Numbered from the stretch's first letter, positions 20,212-31,915 are shown. The stretch is DNA of 64,000 nucleotides from Brachionus rotundiformis (GCA_016802295.1 JAESIW010000199.1:520095-584094); one strand, 5' to 3'. Program-made: numbers and translations. The notes: generated by a model not told the origin, from the letters alone.

Positions 20212-23200
20212 CTATTTTTCTGCCATTTCTGCTTCATTGAGAATTTTCTCGAATGAAAAAGGCATAAACTCATAGCCTTCGCCTTTATAAAACTTGCTCT
20301 GGAACTCGACCCAATGAAGACGTAGCGCGTGCAAAAACGCCGACAAGCCTTCCATTACACATAAAATACCAATTGTAATTACTCCCCAAGCACTGAATAT
20401 GGCAAACATAGTGATTATTCCAACTGGTGGCTTCATGTTTAGACCCATTTTAAAAAGCATAGTCCAAAGTACTTCGGACAGTTCAGCATGAGCCAAACTC
20501 AGAGCCCATAATCGCAAATAAGAAGCCGTATGGGAAACACAACCTAAGAAGTATTCTATGGTATGAATTGTTTGCTCAACAAAAACTTCACCAAATTCAA
20601 AGTGTTCTTCTTCCAAATCTGCATCGTCTTCCAAGTTAAGAACACTGTTAGATGTGTGACCTAGTCTGGCGGCCTTGTCGTGCTTGTCGTCCTCGTCCGA
20701 ACTATGCCCATTTATGGACAAAGGATTGACATGTCCCACAAATCGAGCTCCGTATCTTGATCTTCTTTTGTGCTCTCTTAGCTTTAGCAATGGCTTGGTA
20801 AACAGCATTACAGGAACGCACAAAACTGCCACAATCACAAACACCATCTGAATTTGATGCTGACCAGGATAAAGTCTTTTGCATCCGTCATACTTATCTA
20901 CACCATCGATTACAGTCACTGCTCCATCTTTCAGAAAAAACATGTTGATCAGCTCTAAAATTCAAATCAATTATTTTTAAATTAATATGAATTTTTTATT
21001 AATTTTACCAAGGAGAATATTAGGAGCGCAAGCACCGGTTTGGTCATCATTTGTGCCAGCATATTTTATCCATTTGATAAATATCATTATGCAGAGATAC
21101 ACAAAAATAAGGGAAATGAAAATAATCTGTGGAATGAATTCGAATAGGATGCTTATTTTGCGACGGAAAAATCTTCAAAAAATTAAATTAATTAATTGGC
21201 AATTTTTTTAAAATTAATAATTAGTAATTTTTTTTCAGTATAAAGTAATAGATAGCAAAATAATAATCTGTATAAGTGTATATCTATTTTAAACAAAATG
21301 GTAAATATATATCATTGGTAAAAATTAAAAATTAAATAAGGCAGAACTTGATCAAAATAATTTTTAATTAAATTTTATTTTCAAGCTAAATTAAAGTCAA
21401 TATAATAGATAAAATACTTACATGTGATTTTTGAGACCTACTATTAGACCAAATACCATCTGCATGATACCAATAATGACCGAAAATTTCATTTTTAAAC
21501 CATTTGTAAAGGTAATTTTGTTCGTAGCCAATTGCCAGACAGGGTCTACGCCGAATGGATACGGCGTGCCAGAATACATTCTGTATGTTTTATTTGCGTA
21601 TGGATCCGGATTCAAAGTCAATTGCTGAATTTCGTCAAAAGGAAAATCTTTTCTAAATAAAATGTTATCAGTGTTTATATTTTATTTTTATTATTTTTAT
21701 TTTGTTTTATTTAAACTAAAAAAAAAATCCTTACGCCAGAGTTACTTTCCACTTTGATCCAAAGATGTTGGTCGATTTGGAAAAGAAGTCATTGTACAAG
21801 AATCCAGCGTAAATGCTGAACACAGCCATTAGGAACATAATGTAGCGACCACCGAAAAACAACTCTAATATTTCATTGCCTTTGATGGCTTTTTTAAGAT
21901 AGTTCTCTTTTTTGATTAGATAAGCGGCTGCCAGAAGCATCAGTAGACCATGGCCAGCATCACCAAACATCACACCGAACAAAAATGGAAATGTTATTAC
22001 ATAAAATGGAGTTGGATTTATTTCACGATAACTTGGCACGCCGTATGCGTTCACTATATTCTGGAAACCAGAGGTGAACTTGTCCACACGGTTAAAGGTC
22101 GGCGGTGCCTCTTTTGTCTCAATGAAATGAACAATTGTCTGAAAATTGATGTCTATTTGTTTCTATTTTTAAATTTTTAATTGAAAAAATAAAAATTAAT
22201 AAATTTTTATAAAAATTTTAAAATTTACAGTTTGCAAATCCAGGGTTTCCCTGATGCGGGGTATTTCGCTCTTGGGCGCCCAACACTCGGCTATTATACT
22301 CTTCTGGTCATGGCTAAACATGTTCATTGTGTGATAAATGGCCTTCATTTTGTGCACTTGAGCAAACCATGTTCTTATGCTTTGTGCCGCATTGGTCAAA
22401 ATAGACTTTCTCAAATTCAATGATTGGTCGAGCACAGTCTTGAGCTCGTCGAGTCTCTTGGAGACGCCGGTGAGCATTTCGCGTCTCTCCTTGAGAGTCT
22501 CTGGACACGGGTAGATGGTAGCTTTGAAGCCATCGCATATTTTCTTGCATTTGTTCTTAAGTTGCTCGCCTTGGAAAAAAATTATGAACACTGTCTTGGC
22601 CTGCATGGTATTGGTGCCCACGTCTTCTACCAATTCGATAAGATCAGCTGTTTTCAAGAACACATTGCCGCGGCAAAATCTCCACAACATCAATTCAAAA
22701 GAGGACACTTTGTCCCTGTTCATTATTCCAGCCAAAAATCTTAATTAAAAATAAAAATTTTTATCTATTTCATTTATCTTTTAGTTTTATTCAAAGCCAA
22801 ATTTAAAAATAAAGTGATTGAGATTAAACAAAATTCTAACCCTAGCCGTAGAGAAGGGGCTACATAAGCATCACTAGCTAGAGGACCTTCCATGGACATT
22901 ACTATTTTGGAGATGGTATCCTCTATTTCAGTCTGGTTATGCTACAAGACAAGACTTTAAGTTTACTTTTTTTTTTAATTTTTTTTTAATAGATATCACA
23001 AAATTTAAAGCCTTGAGTTCATTTAAGACAAAATATATGTCTCACCCGATTGCAAAAGGAGATCTATTTCGTTCGCTCATTAAGAGTGTAACATGCTCGT
23101 CGCCGGAGTCGTATCCATACCTCTCCGGTCTATTATAAATGCTAAAGTTATCTGCCTTAAATTTTGTGATTAGATTTTTTTGGACTTGTTGGATCAGCTG

Positions 23201-23781
23201 TCTCTTACTTCCTCAAAAAATTGTGTAGCCTTTACCAATATGTGCTTTAGCTCAATTAGTTCTAGGTAGTTTTTGCGCAACGCGTCCTTGTTGGTGTTCA
23301 CCTCGACCAGATCGTGCTCCAGTTGGTCAATTTTGGCCTTTTTTTAAAGAAATTAGTTAGCTCATTTTGTCCATAAGGTTAGATGCATACAAAAAAATTT
23401 TTATTTTTAAAAGATTTATTAAAATTAGACATCACTTCTAGAGTTATCATGTCCTTTGGTTTAGGCGCGTCACAAGTTTGGTCAGCGTCGTCCATTTCTA
23501 TGCTCTCTTTCACCGCTTCTTTCTCTATGTAGCGCAGTTTGCGCTCGATTTCTTCACATCGGCGCACTTCATTCACAAATCTACGCTGAAAAGCGTTCAC
23601 ATTTGCATTTAGCTTTGAGGTAAAATAATTAAGTGGTGCCTTGGCAACAAGAATAATAAAATACATCCTTAAATTGGACAACGCCCAGCTCACCAAGCTG
23701 TGACACACATGAATACGCCACTTCGGATTTGAAGTATATTTGGCATAGTTGCATTTCTTCGCCTCGAAAAAGCGAACTCAT
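20212..23781 (-). CDS. V-type proton ATPase 116 kDa subunit a (858 or 861 aa), with alternative exons
   Basis: Membrane-embedded stator subunit of the V0 sector, forming the proton half-channels. Exons in order: 23665-23781, 23436-23612, 23209-23337, then either 23046-23155 or 22841-22941, then 22229-22739, 21735-22138, 21422-21652, 21009-21172, 20212-20954. Recognisable: [85 protein letters not shown], and the C-terminal [20 protein letters not shown] and [13 protein letters not shown]; the essential channel Arg is in SYLRLWAL. Using both middle exons breaks the frame, using either one keeps it (2577 or 2586 nt). About eight membrane spans in the C-terminal half. Confidence 0.95.
22841..22941 (-). 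other. Alternative exon A of V-ATPase subunit a
   Basis: 101 bp, enters in phase 0 and leaves in phase 2; encodes [20 protein letters not shown] ... PSLRLG, joining to [10 protein letters not shown]. Acceptor CTTGTAG, donor GTTAGA. It corresponds in position to the variable segment before the RLGFVAGVI motif of vertebrate a subunits. Confidence 0.75.
23046..23155 (-). other. Alternative exon B of V-ATPase subunit a
   Basis: 110 bp, also phase 0 in and phase 2 out; encodes [20 protein letters not shown] ... SPFAIG, which can join to the same [10 protein letters not shown]. Acceptor AATTTAAG, donor GTGAGA. Spliced to exon A it would shift the frame to CAT read as C-ATA and meet a TAG within six codons. 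Confidence 0.75.
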
Positions 23782-24142
23782 TTTTCTAAATTAATTATAA
23801 AATAATTAAATGCATAGTTTAGAATTTTTTATGATTGTGTAAAATATAAAGAAAAAAGATAAAATTTTTGTTCACGTCATAATTTTGGAAATGAAAGTTA
23901 AGTGTTTGTGGTAAAAAATCTTGGTTTGTGATTCTAAAAGTGAAGCCAAAGAAGCAATTTATACTTCTGATTGGTATTAAATAGTGGTGCTGACCAGCGT
24001 ACAACTCTTTGAAAATTTTCAAATAAAAATGAAAAAAAAAAGATAAATTTTATTTATTATTTAGCTTTTTTTTTTAGAAAAAAAATTATTAAAAATTTAA
24101 TAGATAATAAAGTAATTTTAATCATGAGAAATACTCATGTGA
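23782..24142. other. Promoter-side spacer of the V-ATPase gene
   Basis: Separates the V-ATPase start from the stop of the next minus-strand gene. A 67-codon ORF (23819-24022) is present but has no coding character that I trust; nothing else recognised. Confidence 0.5.
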
Positions 24143-25120
24143 CTAAATGAGACCTGCAAATTTTATTTGCTTGGTAGGTATTTGTGTTGAAAATTTTTTA
24201 GTCTTAAACGGTACCATTACTATGGAAATTTTATTCAAAATCCAGTTAGAATGCTTGGGAATAATTGTGTAATAGGAAGGTGATCTTGGTTCGCAAACAG
24301 CTTCATTTTTGTTTCGTTTGCTAATGCCAAAACTAGTTATGCCATACAGATACCATCTACCATTTAGATTGTAGAATAGACCAGAGCCTGAGTCGCCGTA
24401 GCAAGCGTTTGAGCTAACTACGCCTAAACCGCAGTAAAGTTTATAGTCCAAACCTTGGCAAAAAGATGAGTTAAAAAAATTCCACAATTTAATTCTTGTC
24501 TGCATAAGACCATCTGTGTAAGCTTTGAGTCTGCGCTTTCCATTACTACTGCCCCATCCAGTCAACACCAAACTCTTTCCATACACTAATCCTGTGTCTT
24601 TTGCATTCGGCAAGCATACTGCCTGAACATTCCTGGACATTCGAAGTGTCTTATCAAGTTTAAGTAAAGCTATGTCATTTTCTTTTAAATGATTATCTTT
24701 GTGTATAAAAATAATCGATATTTTGATTTGATTTGGACGCTGTTTAGCCTCGGACAAAAAATGACAACCTGGGCTTACTGTTAATGAGCCTTGTTTTGGT
24801 AAAAACTTGACACATTGGGCGCTAGTGGCCACATAATCACTCGATATAATTGTACCACTGCATACGTAGTACATTTGGTTATTGATTTGGTAAAAAATTG
24901 GGACAACCCATGGCCATGAATTCTTCACGGTTGGGACACCATTGATTATTCGTGGAAAAGAGTTTAAGTTTGGCTTTATGGACTGAATACCACATCGACC
25001 GAAATTATCCAAGCCTATTTTGATGTTTTTTTTTGGAAAAGGGAATTGAAAAAGTTGACTACAACTTATTAATAGTAGCAATTTAATAAAGATAGTAAGA
25101 AATTCAAAAATTTTGTGCAT
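24143..25120 (-). CDS. S1 serine protease homologue, catalytic His replaced (325 aa)
   Basis: Secreted chymotrypsin-fold protein: signal peptide MHKIFEFLTIFIKLLLLISC, activation-type junction RIINGVPTVKNSWPWVVPI, Asp in NDIALLKLD, and Ser in CYGDSGSGLF. The His57 site reads VATSAQCV where active enzymes have TAAHC, so the catalytic His is Gln. By the general behaviour of such homologues it should be proteolytically inactive and may act as a cofactor, binding protein or decoy. The second Gly after the catalytic Ser is also changed (GDSGSG rather than GDSGGP). Residue 189 is Asn, so trypsin specificity would not be expected. Single exon. A plus-strand S1 gene lies 760 bp away, head to head. Confidence 0.9.
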   Translation of the reverse strand: MHKIFEFLTIFIKLLLLISCSQLFQFPFPKKNIKIGLDNFGRCGIQSIKPNLNSFPRIINGVPTVKNSWPWVVPIFYQINNQMYYVCSGTIISSDYVATSAQCVKFLPKQGSLTVSPGCHFLSEAKQRPNQIKISIIFIHKDNHLKENDIALLKLDKTLRMSRNVQAVCLPNAKDTGLVYGKSLVLTGWGSSNGKRRLKAYTDGLMQTRIKLWNFFNSSFCQGLDYKLYCGLGVVSSNACYGDSGSGLFYNLNGRWYLYGITSFGISKRNKNEAVCEPRSPSYYTIIPKHSNWILNKISIVMVPFKTKKFSTQIPTKQIKFAGLI

Positions 25121-25881
25121 TTTTTTTGTTTTTATGGTTAATAGTAAATATTATCTTCTTTTATCTGAAAAAATTGAACTTTTAAGACTGTCATTTTAGA
25201 GTCCATTTTCAAGAACTGCTAATCAAAAATAATTAGAGGATATTTTTAAAAATCTATTTAAAAAATAAACTTTAATTATTTTATTATATCTAATATTTTT
25301 TAATTTTGACTATTATTAGCGTCTTTAAAAAAACAATCAAAACTGTTTAAAGTTATAAAAATATATATATTAATCTTAAATTTTAGAATAAATAAAAAAG
25401 ATTATTTTCTAAAAAATCTAATTTTTATTCATGAATCATTTATGTCGAGTTTTGGCAATTTATTTAATTTTTAAAAATTAATTTTGTTAATATTTTTTTT
25501 AAAAAATTAAATATTCTATTGAAAAAAAAACTAAAATTTTATCTTTAATAACTTTTTATTAAAATGCATATTTTTATGCTATCTTATTGAATTTTTTAGA
25601 CAAATAAATAAATTATAAATCCATAAGTAGAACCATGAAGAGCAGATATTATTTTAAGTGGTTTATTAATTGATGAGTCTTTCATTCACTACTAACCAAT
25701 TTAGTATTCCTAGTACAGGTCCTAAAAACCACTATTAATACAAATTTCAATTTATTTAATTGATTCAGATTTAAAACCATTTTTAAATTTTGTCAAGCAT
25801 GAAATAAAGTCTTTTACCAGTATCAGAATTTTAGTATAAATATATCTATTTAAATTTTAAAAAATTAAAAAGAGATAAAAA
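25121..25881. other. Divergent promoter region between two S1 genes
   Basis: Head-to-head 5' flanks; AT-rich. One TATA-like box (25835) was found on the plus-strand side only. Confidence 0.5.
25835..25842 (+). promoter_or_regulatory. TATA box candidate for the S1 protease at 25882
   Basis: TATAAATA 40 bp upstream of the ATG, in a good position for a short 5' UTR. Confidence 0.5.
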
Positions 25882-26775
25882 ATGCATTTTTTAATATTTA
25901 TTTTTTTTCTTATCGGAAATTCGTATCAATATTCGCTTAAATTTGGCGATACGAGATTGATTTTGGATCCGTATTGTGGTCTGACAAGCTATTCGCGCAT
26001 TTTTAACAATAGTCAAAAAATAATCAATGGTGACAAGGTTCCACTAGGTGCTTATCCATGGTTAGTCAACATTTATACAGAAACAGAATTGTCAATAACC
26101 AGATTCTGCAGCGGGTCACTAATTAGTGATATGTATGTATTAACAGCGGCACATTGTATTAAAAATAGAAAGCTATCTGATCTTAAAATAGGCTATGGAC
26201 ATACAAATTATGAAAAAATGTATATCAACGATTGGAGTATGAAAGTGTCAGACGTCATTTTAAATGACCAAGAAAAGGATATTGCTCTCTTGAGACTTGA
26301 AAGTCCGATTGATCTGTCTGACCGATCGAAAGTTTCGACCATTTGTTTGCCACCTAATGTTGACACTCGAGTGGTCTTTGGCAAAGAAGTTGTAGTAGCT
26401 GGATGGTAAATATTTCTAATTAAGAGATAAAAATTATTATTTATTATTTTAAGGGGAAGCACTAATGGAGAAAAAGTAGATCCTTCAAGGACAGCTGACA
26501 TGTACCAGACAACTTTGACAATTGATGCCAAATGTAGTTTATTTAATGATTATTATTGTTTAGTTGATTTGAAAAATGATGGTAGAGATTCGAATTCTTG
26601 CTATGGTGATTCTGGTACTCCAGCAATGTATTATAACAAAATGATTTCTAGATGGTATGCTTATGGGGTATTGTCTCTTGCATCAGTTAGAAACTCAATT
26701 TGTCTACCAGATGAGCCTAGCTTTCATGTCAAAGTTCCACAATTTCTTAGATGGATTAAAGACTCTATTTATTAA
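25882..26775 (+). CDS. Secreted S1 serine protease (281 aa, two exons)
   Basis: Exons 25882-26405 and 26454-26775; the 48-bp intron splits the Trp of the conserved GW(G) motif (phase 2). Signal peptide MHFLIFIFFLIGNSYQ, activation site KIINGDKVPLGAYPWLVNIY, complete triad: His in LTAAHC, Asp in KDIALLRLE, Ser in CYGDSGTPAMY. The residue six before the catalytic Ser is Asn, so primary specificity is neither classic trypsin (Asp) nor chymotrypsin (Ser). GDSGTP departs from the usual GDSGGP, which may alter the oxyanion-hole side. Probably a gut or extracellular protease. Confidence 0.92.
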
Positions 26776-27883
26776 AATAAAGTTTTTTTAAACCACAAAT
26801 AAACAGTCTTTTTATTAAAGTTTTTAAACTATTTGGAAATGATATGAAATTAAAATAATAGTCTCTAACTTGATCTGACATTTTGTTACGGATGCACAGT
26901 TATTCATGCTACAGTTAACTTATTTCTTCTCAGTAGCGCTTTACTAATTTGCGTACTTTAAATTAACTGTCATATTCTCACATCTTTTCTTATTATAGAA
27001 TAATTTGTAATTTCATATTTAAGAAAAAATGTCATTGTGGTGTTGCAGATTTGGTAATTTACGTAAGAAATAGTAAATTTACCAAATTTTATGTAAATTA
27101 TTAAATCCGGAAGACTACTGTATTCAGAGCAACAAGAAGTAAACAAAGGTTTATCACGTCAAATTCTTTTATTTGGTTGAATCCCAAATCTCGGTCATAA
27201 AAATTTAAAATAAATCCATATTTTAGTCTTTGGGAAATTAAAAATAAGTAATTGACCAACTAAAGATTTTTTATTATTTCATTACCAAAGTTTAGGGAAA
27301 AAGCGCAAATTTAGCTAAAATAATTAAATAATTTTTTTAATGATTTAATATCAGAATTTAGAATTATTTTTTTTAAATAATTTTTAACTAATATAACAGT
27401 TTTAATATTTATCATATTTTGGTAAAAATTTGGCTATCAACTTGATTTATTGTAGAAAAAATTAAAAACATTGTTACTGTGTTATAAATTATTTATTTTA
27501 ATTTTTATTTTTTCTCTAAATTCAACTAGGGATGGCAATATATTTTAATAATACAACTATTTTAGTTGATTGAAATTAAATTTTATAGAGACATGTTCAA
27601 AAATTTTATTTTAATTGCTTTGATAAACGAAAATAATATAAATAACTTTAAAAAAATAGACAAAAAAAAATGCTTTATTAATTATACTTTATTATAAGTG
27701 CAAATAAGTAGAAAATTTTGAACGCTCTCTTAATCTTCTCGAGATCGAGGCAATAATTTGACAAAAAAGTGTTTAATGAGATTGATTAATTTTTATTTTT
27801 TTTGTTTTAATCAAAAATTTCCTTTTAAAAACAGCGACTGTTTGAATAAAACAAAGACTAAAATTATAATTTCATATCCAACA
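26776..27883. other. Intergenic AT-rich region
   Basis: Contains a small hairpin at about 27051-27087 (TTGGTAATTTA paired with TAAATTTACCAA). An isolated TAGGGATGGCAATA at 27527 recalls a hAT terminal sequence, but no partner end was found. No gene recognised. Confidence 0.5.
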
Positions 27884-30800
27884 TTAACTATGGTTCAATA
27901 GATAGTTATTACTAATACTATCGTCGTCGTTGTTACTGGGACTGTTGTCAACTAGACGGTTGAAGATGGCTTCGATAAACGCTTGTCTACAACAGTAAAC
28001 ACTTTATAGAAAGAATAAAGACTCAAAATTGGTCGCCTCTTACTTGGCATGGAGTCCTCCACCGGGCGGCAAGTCTTGCCAGTTCTCTTCAGAGATTGTG
28101 TTTAGTATGTGGGATAGTTCTACACGCGTTGAACTTTTTTCAATCAATTCTAAAAAAAAATTTTAGACTAGCGGACAAAAATTGTGTCGTCAAGAGACAA
28201 AACATCAAAATTAGCTAATTAAACAATGATTACATTTATTATTTAAAAAATCATGCAAAAAAAAAACAAAGTTTAATAAAAAAAAATTGCATTCAAAGCT
28301 AAATTGGTAATTTAAGCAAATTATAAATAAAAATTTGTTTTCATAAACAAATATTTGACACTTGATCTCTACTTAATAAACATTTCCACTTTTTTCAATT
28401 TAGATCTTTTAAAAAAAAATAATTAGACTATTTATATATTCATTGTTAGTATTTTATATTTATGAATGTCTCTTTGTATCATCTTTTCGATCATAGATAT
28501 ACTAGTTGATGTTTAAAAGGACATTTAGGCTACAAGGTTACTAAATCAATGTTTATTGTGATGATGATTTAAAAAATTTTTCGAATGGACTCTCGCACCT
28601 ATTAAAATATAAGAATTTAAATTCATTTAATTGGTGTTGTCAGACCCAAATTTTATTTTTATTTTTTTTTATAATTTATTAAAAAATATTCGCTCAAAGT
28701 ATTTAAAATTGATTTAACTGTTTATGATATTTTAATTTGTAGTCGTTTAATTGAATAAAATTTGTTCTTCTTGCTTAAAGCTAATTACATTAAAATTCAA
28801 ATTAGATTGTTTATCAATTTTTTAATTTTTTAATATAATGGTGCAATATTCAGCTTATGTTTTTTTTTTGGTTTAGCATTGCTTACCATTTAATCAATGT
28901 CATCTAAAATATTAATTTTAAATTTTACCACGGATAGAATGGTAAACATTGCTAACACCTAAGCTAACAATGCTTAATTTAGCTATTTAAAAAATTATGC
29001 TAAAATTCAATCATAGCCTTTTATGTATCCTATAAATTGTATTATTTATTTATTTATTTATTTAAAAATTTGAGGAGATGCCTCGCGCCATTTAGAATGG
29101 ATCTAAGATCTAAGTCCTTAGCGATTTAAGGTAAAGAAAAATTTTGCATCAGAAATATTTAAGATTTAATTTATTTGTGTTATTAATTGTGTAGTTTAAT
29201 TGCTTAATAAAGCAAAATAAAATATAAAAAATAAATCTATCTCATTTACTTAACCTTGTGTGACGGCTAGCATAAATTCTACAATATAATGTCATAAATC
29301 AAGCGATAGAGTTAGTTATATAGAGAAATTATTCTTCAAGAGTTTTTCAAATAATAGATGTTAACTTTTTGAGTGTGCAAAAATTTACTCAAATACATAA
29401 TTAAGCATGTTTATGATTCATTTTTGTGCATTTAATTTCAAAGTTAAAAAATAGTCAAGAACTTTGATATTTTTTGATATTAATCTGATCACATAGACTT
29501 AAACTTTAATCTAAACTTTTGCTATGCAAGAGCAACTTGAGACATGTTTAGACTTGTTTTAACATGTACCCTATTAAGGATCAAAAACTATGCTTTAATT
29601 GAATTTTTTTTAGCACTAGAAGACCCGGCGGGTTTTTTAGACCCATTTTTTTAAATTTCAAATCTCAATATCTTTTGAATGCAGAAACAGAATTTAATAT
29701 TCAGTGTTTTATTTTATAGATTTATGGAGACTTTATTGAATATCAAAAAAAAATGTTACTACTTTAATAAGTGAATCATCTTCAACTGTCGATTTAACAA
29801 CATTGACAATTGTCGATTCGACTGCACAAACAGATGATCTAACTACAAACATTGGCTGTTTTATTTTATAGATTTATGGAGACTTTATTGAATATCAAAA
29901 AAAATGTTGCTATTCTATGATAGTTTTTTTAAAAATTGGTTTTTAAATTTTTGTTATATTTTGGTCAGGCTTTCTAGTGTTAGAAGAAAATTCATGAATC
30001 ATGTCTAACGTAATAAAAAAAATACTCTGATGGCCGAATTTTGTTATATATGATGAAATATGTCTGCCTGAGATATTGATCTAACTTCTCTCTTAATTGC
30101 TAAAAATTATCTACTTTATATGATTGTGAAATTTTATTCAAAACAACTTCCAATACTTTCTGTTCTAAGTTACCAAAACCTTTTCTGCAAATGAAACTCT
30201 TAAATTAATTGCGTTTTATTTTCAATGCAATTTTGCAGACTGGTGCGTTTCATTTTCATAGCAGGTTTTGGTAATTACCATAAGAACAAAAGGTATAAAA
30301 TCATTATCTTTTTTAATTCAATAAACTAGTTGGCAATTTACAAAATTAGCTTGGATAAAATAACATAAACCATTGAGTTAGTGTAAAAAATATAAAAATG
30401 AAAACAAAAAAAATAAACAAATAAATAAAACAAAACAAAATTAAAAAATAAACCTATTCATATTGCTTACCTTTAACTTTATTTTCAATCTTTGTATTGC
30501 ATATATTATCTTTGTCGACTTCTTCTTGTGAAACATTTGGCGCGCCTGGCAACGCCACTATTATAAGACTCATATTGTCCCTACTTCCCTAGACAAACCA
30601 CAATTTAAACACGGCCTCTCTACTCGAAGCTTTGGTACAAGCTTACCTTATTCAAGCACATGTCCAGTATTTCATTGCTTATTTTGACAAGATCATTGGT
30701 CACTTTGAGTCTAGAGTGTATGTACTCTTTGAGGTCTTCGTTGGTCATGACGTCCCAGATGCCGTCACAGGCCAAGACAACAAACTCGTCGGCAGCGGTG

Positions 30801-31591
30801 CGCTCACGCGTGTATATCTCGGGTTCGGGCGAGACGAGCTGCTCGCACGGGCCCTTGCCCTCCACATTCTTGTACTCGTAGTCGCCGAGGGCGCGTGAGA
30901 CCGCCAGCGAGCCGTTAACACGTTGTATCATGACCGAGCCGCCGGCGTTTTGTATTCGTTCGCGTTCGGCCGGATTAATCGGCTTGTGATCGTTAGTGCC
31001 AAGAACAATTTGATTGTTGCTGACCAAAATGGCTCTAGAGTCGCCGCAATTGATGAGCAGAACGTGCGATGGAGTGATTAGACACGCGACCGCAGTCGAG
31101 CCGGACTTGTCGTCGCTGCGGTCGTTTTCGAGCGATTGCCGCAGCTGTTCGTCAAGCGTGAGAAAACCGGAGCGAATCGCCGCCTCCAAACGCGCAGCTA
31201 GCTCTTCGCTCAGCTCAATCCTGTCCGATTCTTGTTGATTTATATTTACATTATCTGATGGCTGCTGGCTAGATGAATTTGACAAGGAAGAGTTTGAATG
31301 TGCTTTGTACAAATCGGCTAGTTTGGCGAATAGGTCTTTGTCGGCGTCCAGGATGCAGCTGAGCAGCTCTTTGGACGAGCGTTTGCTGACTGTGCCGCCG
31401 GCGTGGCCGTCGAACACGGCGAAGAACGAGAGCGACTCGAGGCCGGCGCGCGGCACCGACACCACCGACGCGTGCGAGTCCTCCATGTCAATGCGCCAGC
31501 CCTGCATGGCCGCCACGCCGTACCGAAGCTCGTTGCCCTCTCCGCTCTCGTTGCTCTTGTCCTTCTTTGGCTTTTCTAAAAACGAACCCAT
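27884..31591 (-). CDS. PP2C-type Ser/Thr phosphatase, PPM1A/PPM1B-like (423 aa, four exons)
   Basis: Mn/Mg-dependent monomeric phosphatase acting on stress-kinase, TGF-beta and cell-cycle substrates in this subfamily. Exons 30647-31591, 30471-30588, 28044-28149, 27884-27986 (total 1272 nt). N-terminal MGSFLEKPKKDK keeps the Gly2 myristoylation site of PPM1A/B. Metal-site motifs: GWRIDMEDSHAS, FFAVFDGHAGG, CGDSRAIL, RVNGSLAVSRALGDYEYK, VVLACDGIWDVM. The GSRDNMS and DLPPGGGLHAK segments in exons 2-3 match the PPM1A C-terminal region. A Ser/Asn/Gln-rich insertion (residues ~90-125) is specific to this protein. Exon 1 is strikingly GC-rich. The second intron is 2.3 kb and houses repeats. Confidence 0.95.
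29614..29979. mobile_element. piggyBac-type MITE with TTAG duplication, in the PP2C intron
   Basis: Ends CACTAGAAGACCC (left) and CACTAGAAAGCCTG (reverse complement of the right) share the CACTAGAA terminus of the larger piggyBac element at 33375. It is flanked on both sides by TTAG (29610-29613 and 29980-29983), one base off the usual TTAA. No transposase. A 99-bp fragment of the 168-bp repeat is embedded in it. Confidence 0.65.
29705..29908. repeat. 53-bp direct repeats flanking a 99-bp insert
   Basis: 29705-29757 and 29857-29908 (TGTTTTATTTTATAGATTTA...) differ only by one A in a poly-A run. Between them, 29758-29856 is the mucin-like 168-bp repeat from ACTACTTTAATAAG to ACATTGGC. This looks like a long target duplication or a templated insertion. 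Confidence 0.85.
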
Positions 31592-31880
31592 CTATTAATA
31601 TTGGCTATAATTATCTAAACTAATTTAACATAACAATATCAATTTAGATGCATGCTTCGGCGGTGCCGTCTCTTTTTAAAGAAACGTAAATAAAAAAATA
31701 AAAAATAAAAAAGACTTTAAATTTAGATTGTTATAATTGTTATAATATAAAAGCTTTGAAGAAAAAAATTTTTTTTTTTTATATTTCTCCATTGTTGTTG
31801 TAATAATTTATTATTATTTTTATTATTATTTAAATTAGATTCTGCATGAGACAAGCATAGAGAAGAAAGAGTGTGAGTGT

Positions 31881-31884
<4 letters not shown>

Positions 31885-31913
<29 letters not shown>
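31885..31913 (+). repeat. (GA)n microsatellite upstream of PP2C
   Basis: Fourteen uninterrupted GA units plus looser GA/GT-rich sequence around it, about 300 bp upstream of the PP2C start codon. Confidence 0.9.

Positions 31914-31915
<2 letters not shown>

Larger units (their letters stand above)
28150..30470 (-). other. 2.3-kb intron of the PP2C gene
   Basis: About 40 times longer than typical introns here. Holds a weak inverted repeat (28869-28953), an (ATTT)n run near 29040-29064, the piggyBac-type MITE at 29614-29979, and an imperfect ~115-bp hairpin at 30168-30283 built on CCAAAACC and GGTTTTGG. No exon is seen. Confidence 0.8.

Noticed and set aside
22841..23155. V-ATPase subunit a as a frameshifted pseudogene because two exons do not join
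   Set aside because: Each exon joins cleanly to the shared neighbours on both sides, so alternative use explains the phases without any mutation.
27527..27540. TAGGGATGGCAATA as a hAT transposon end
   Set aside because: No inverted partner and no 8-bp duplication were found nearby; one short motif is not enough.
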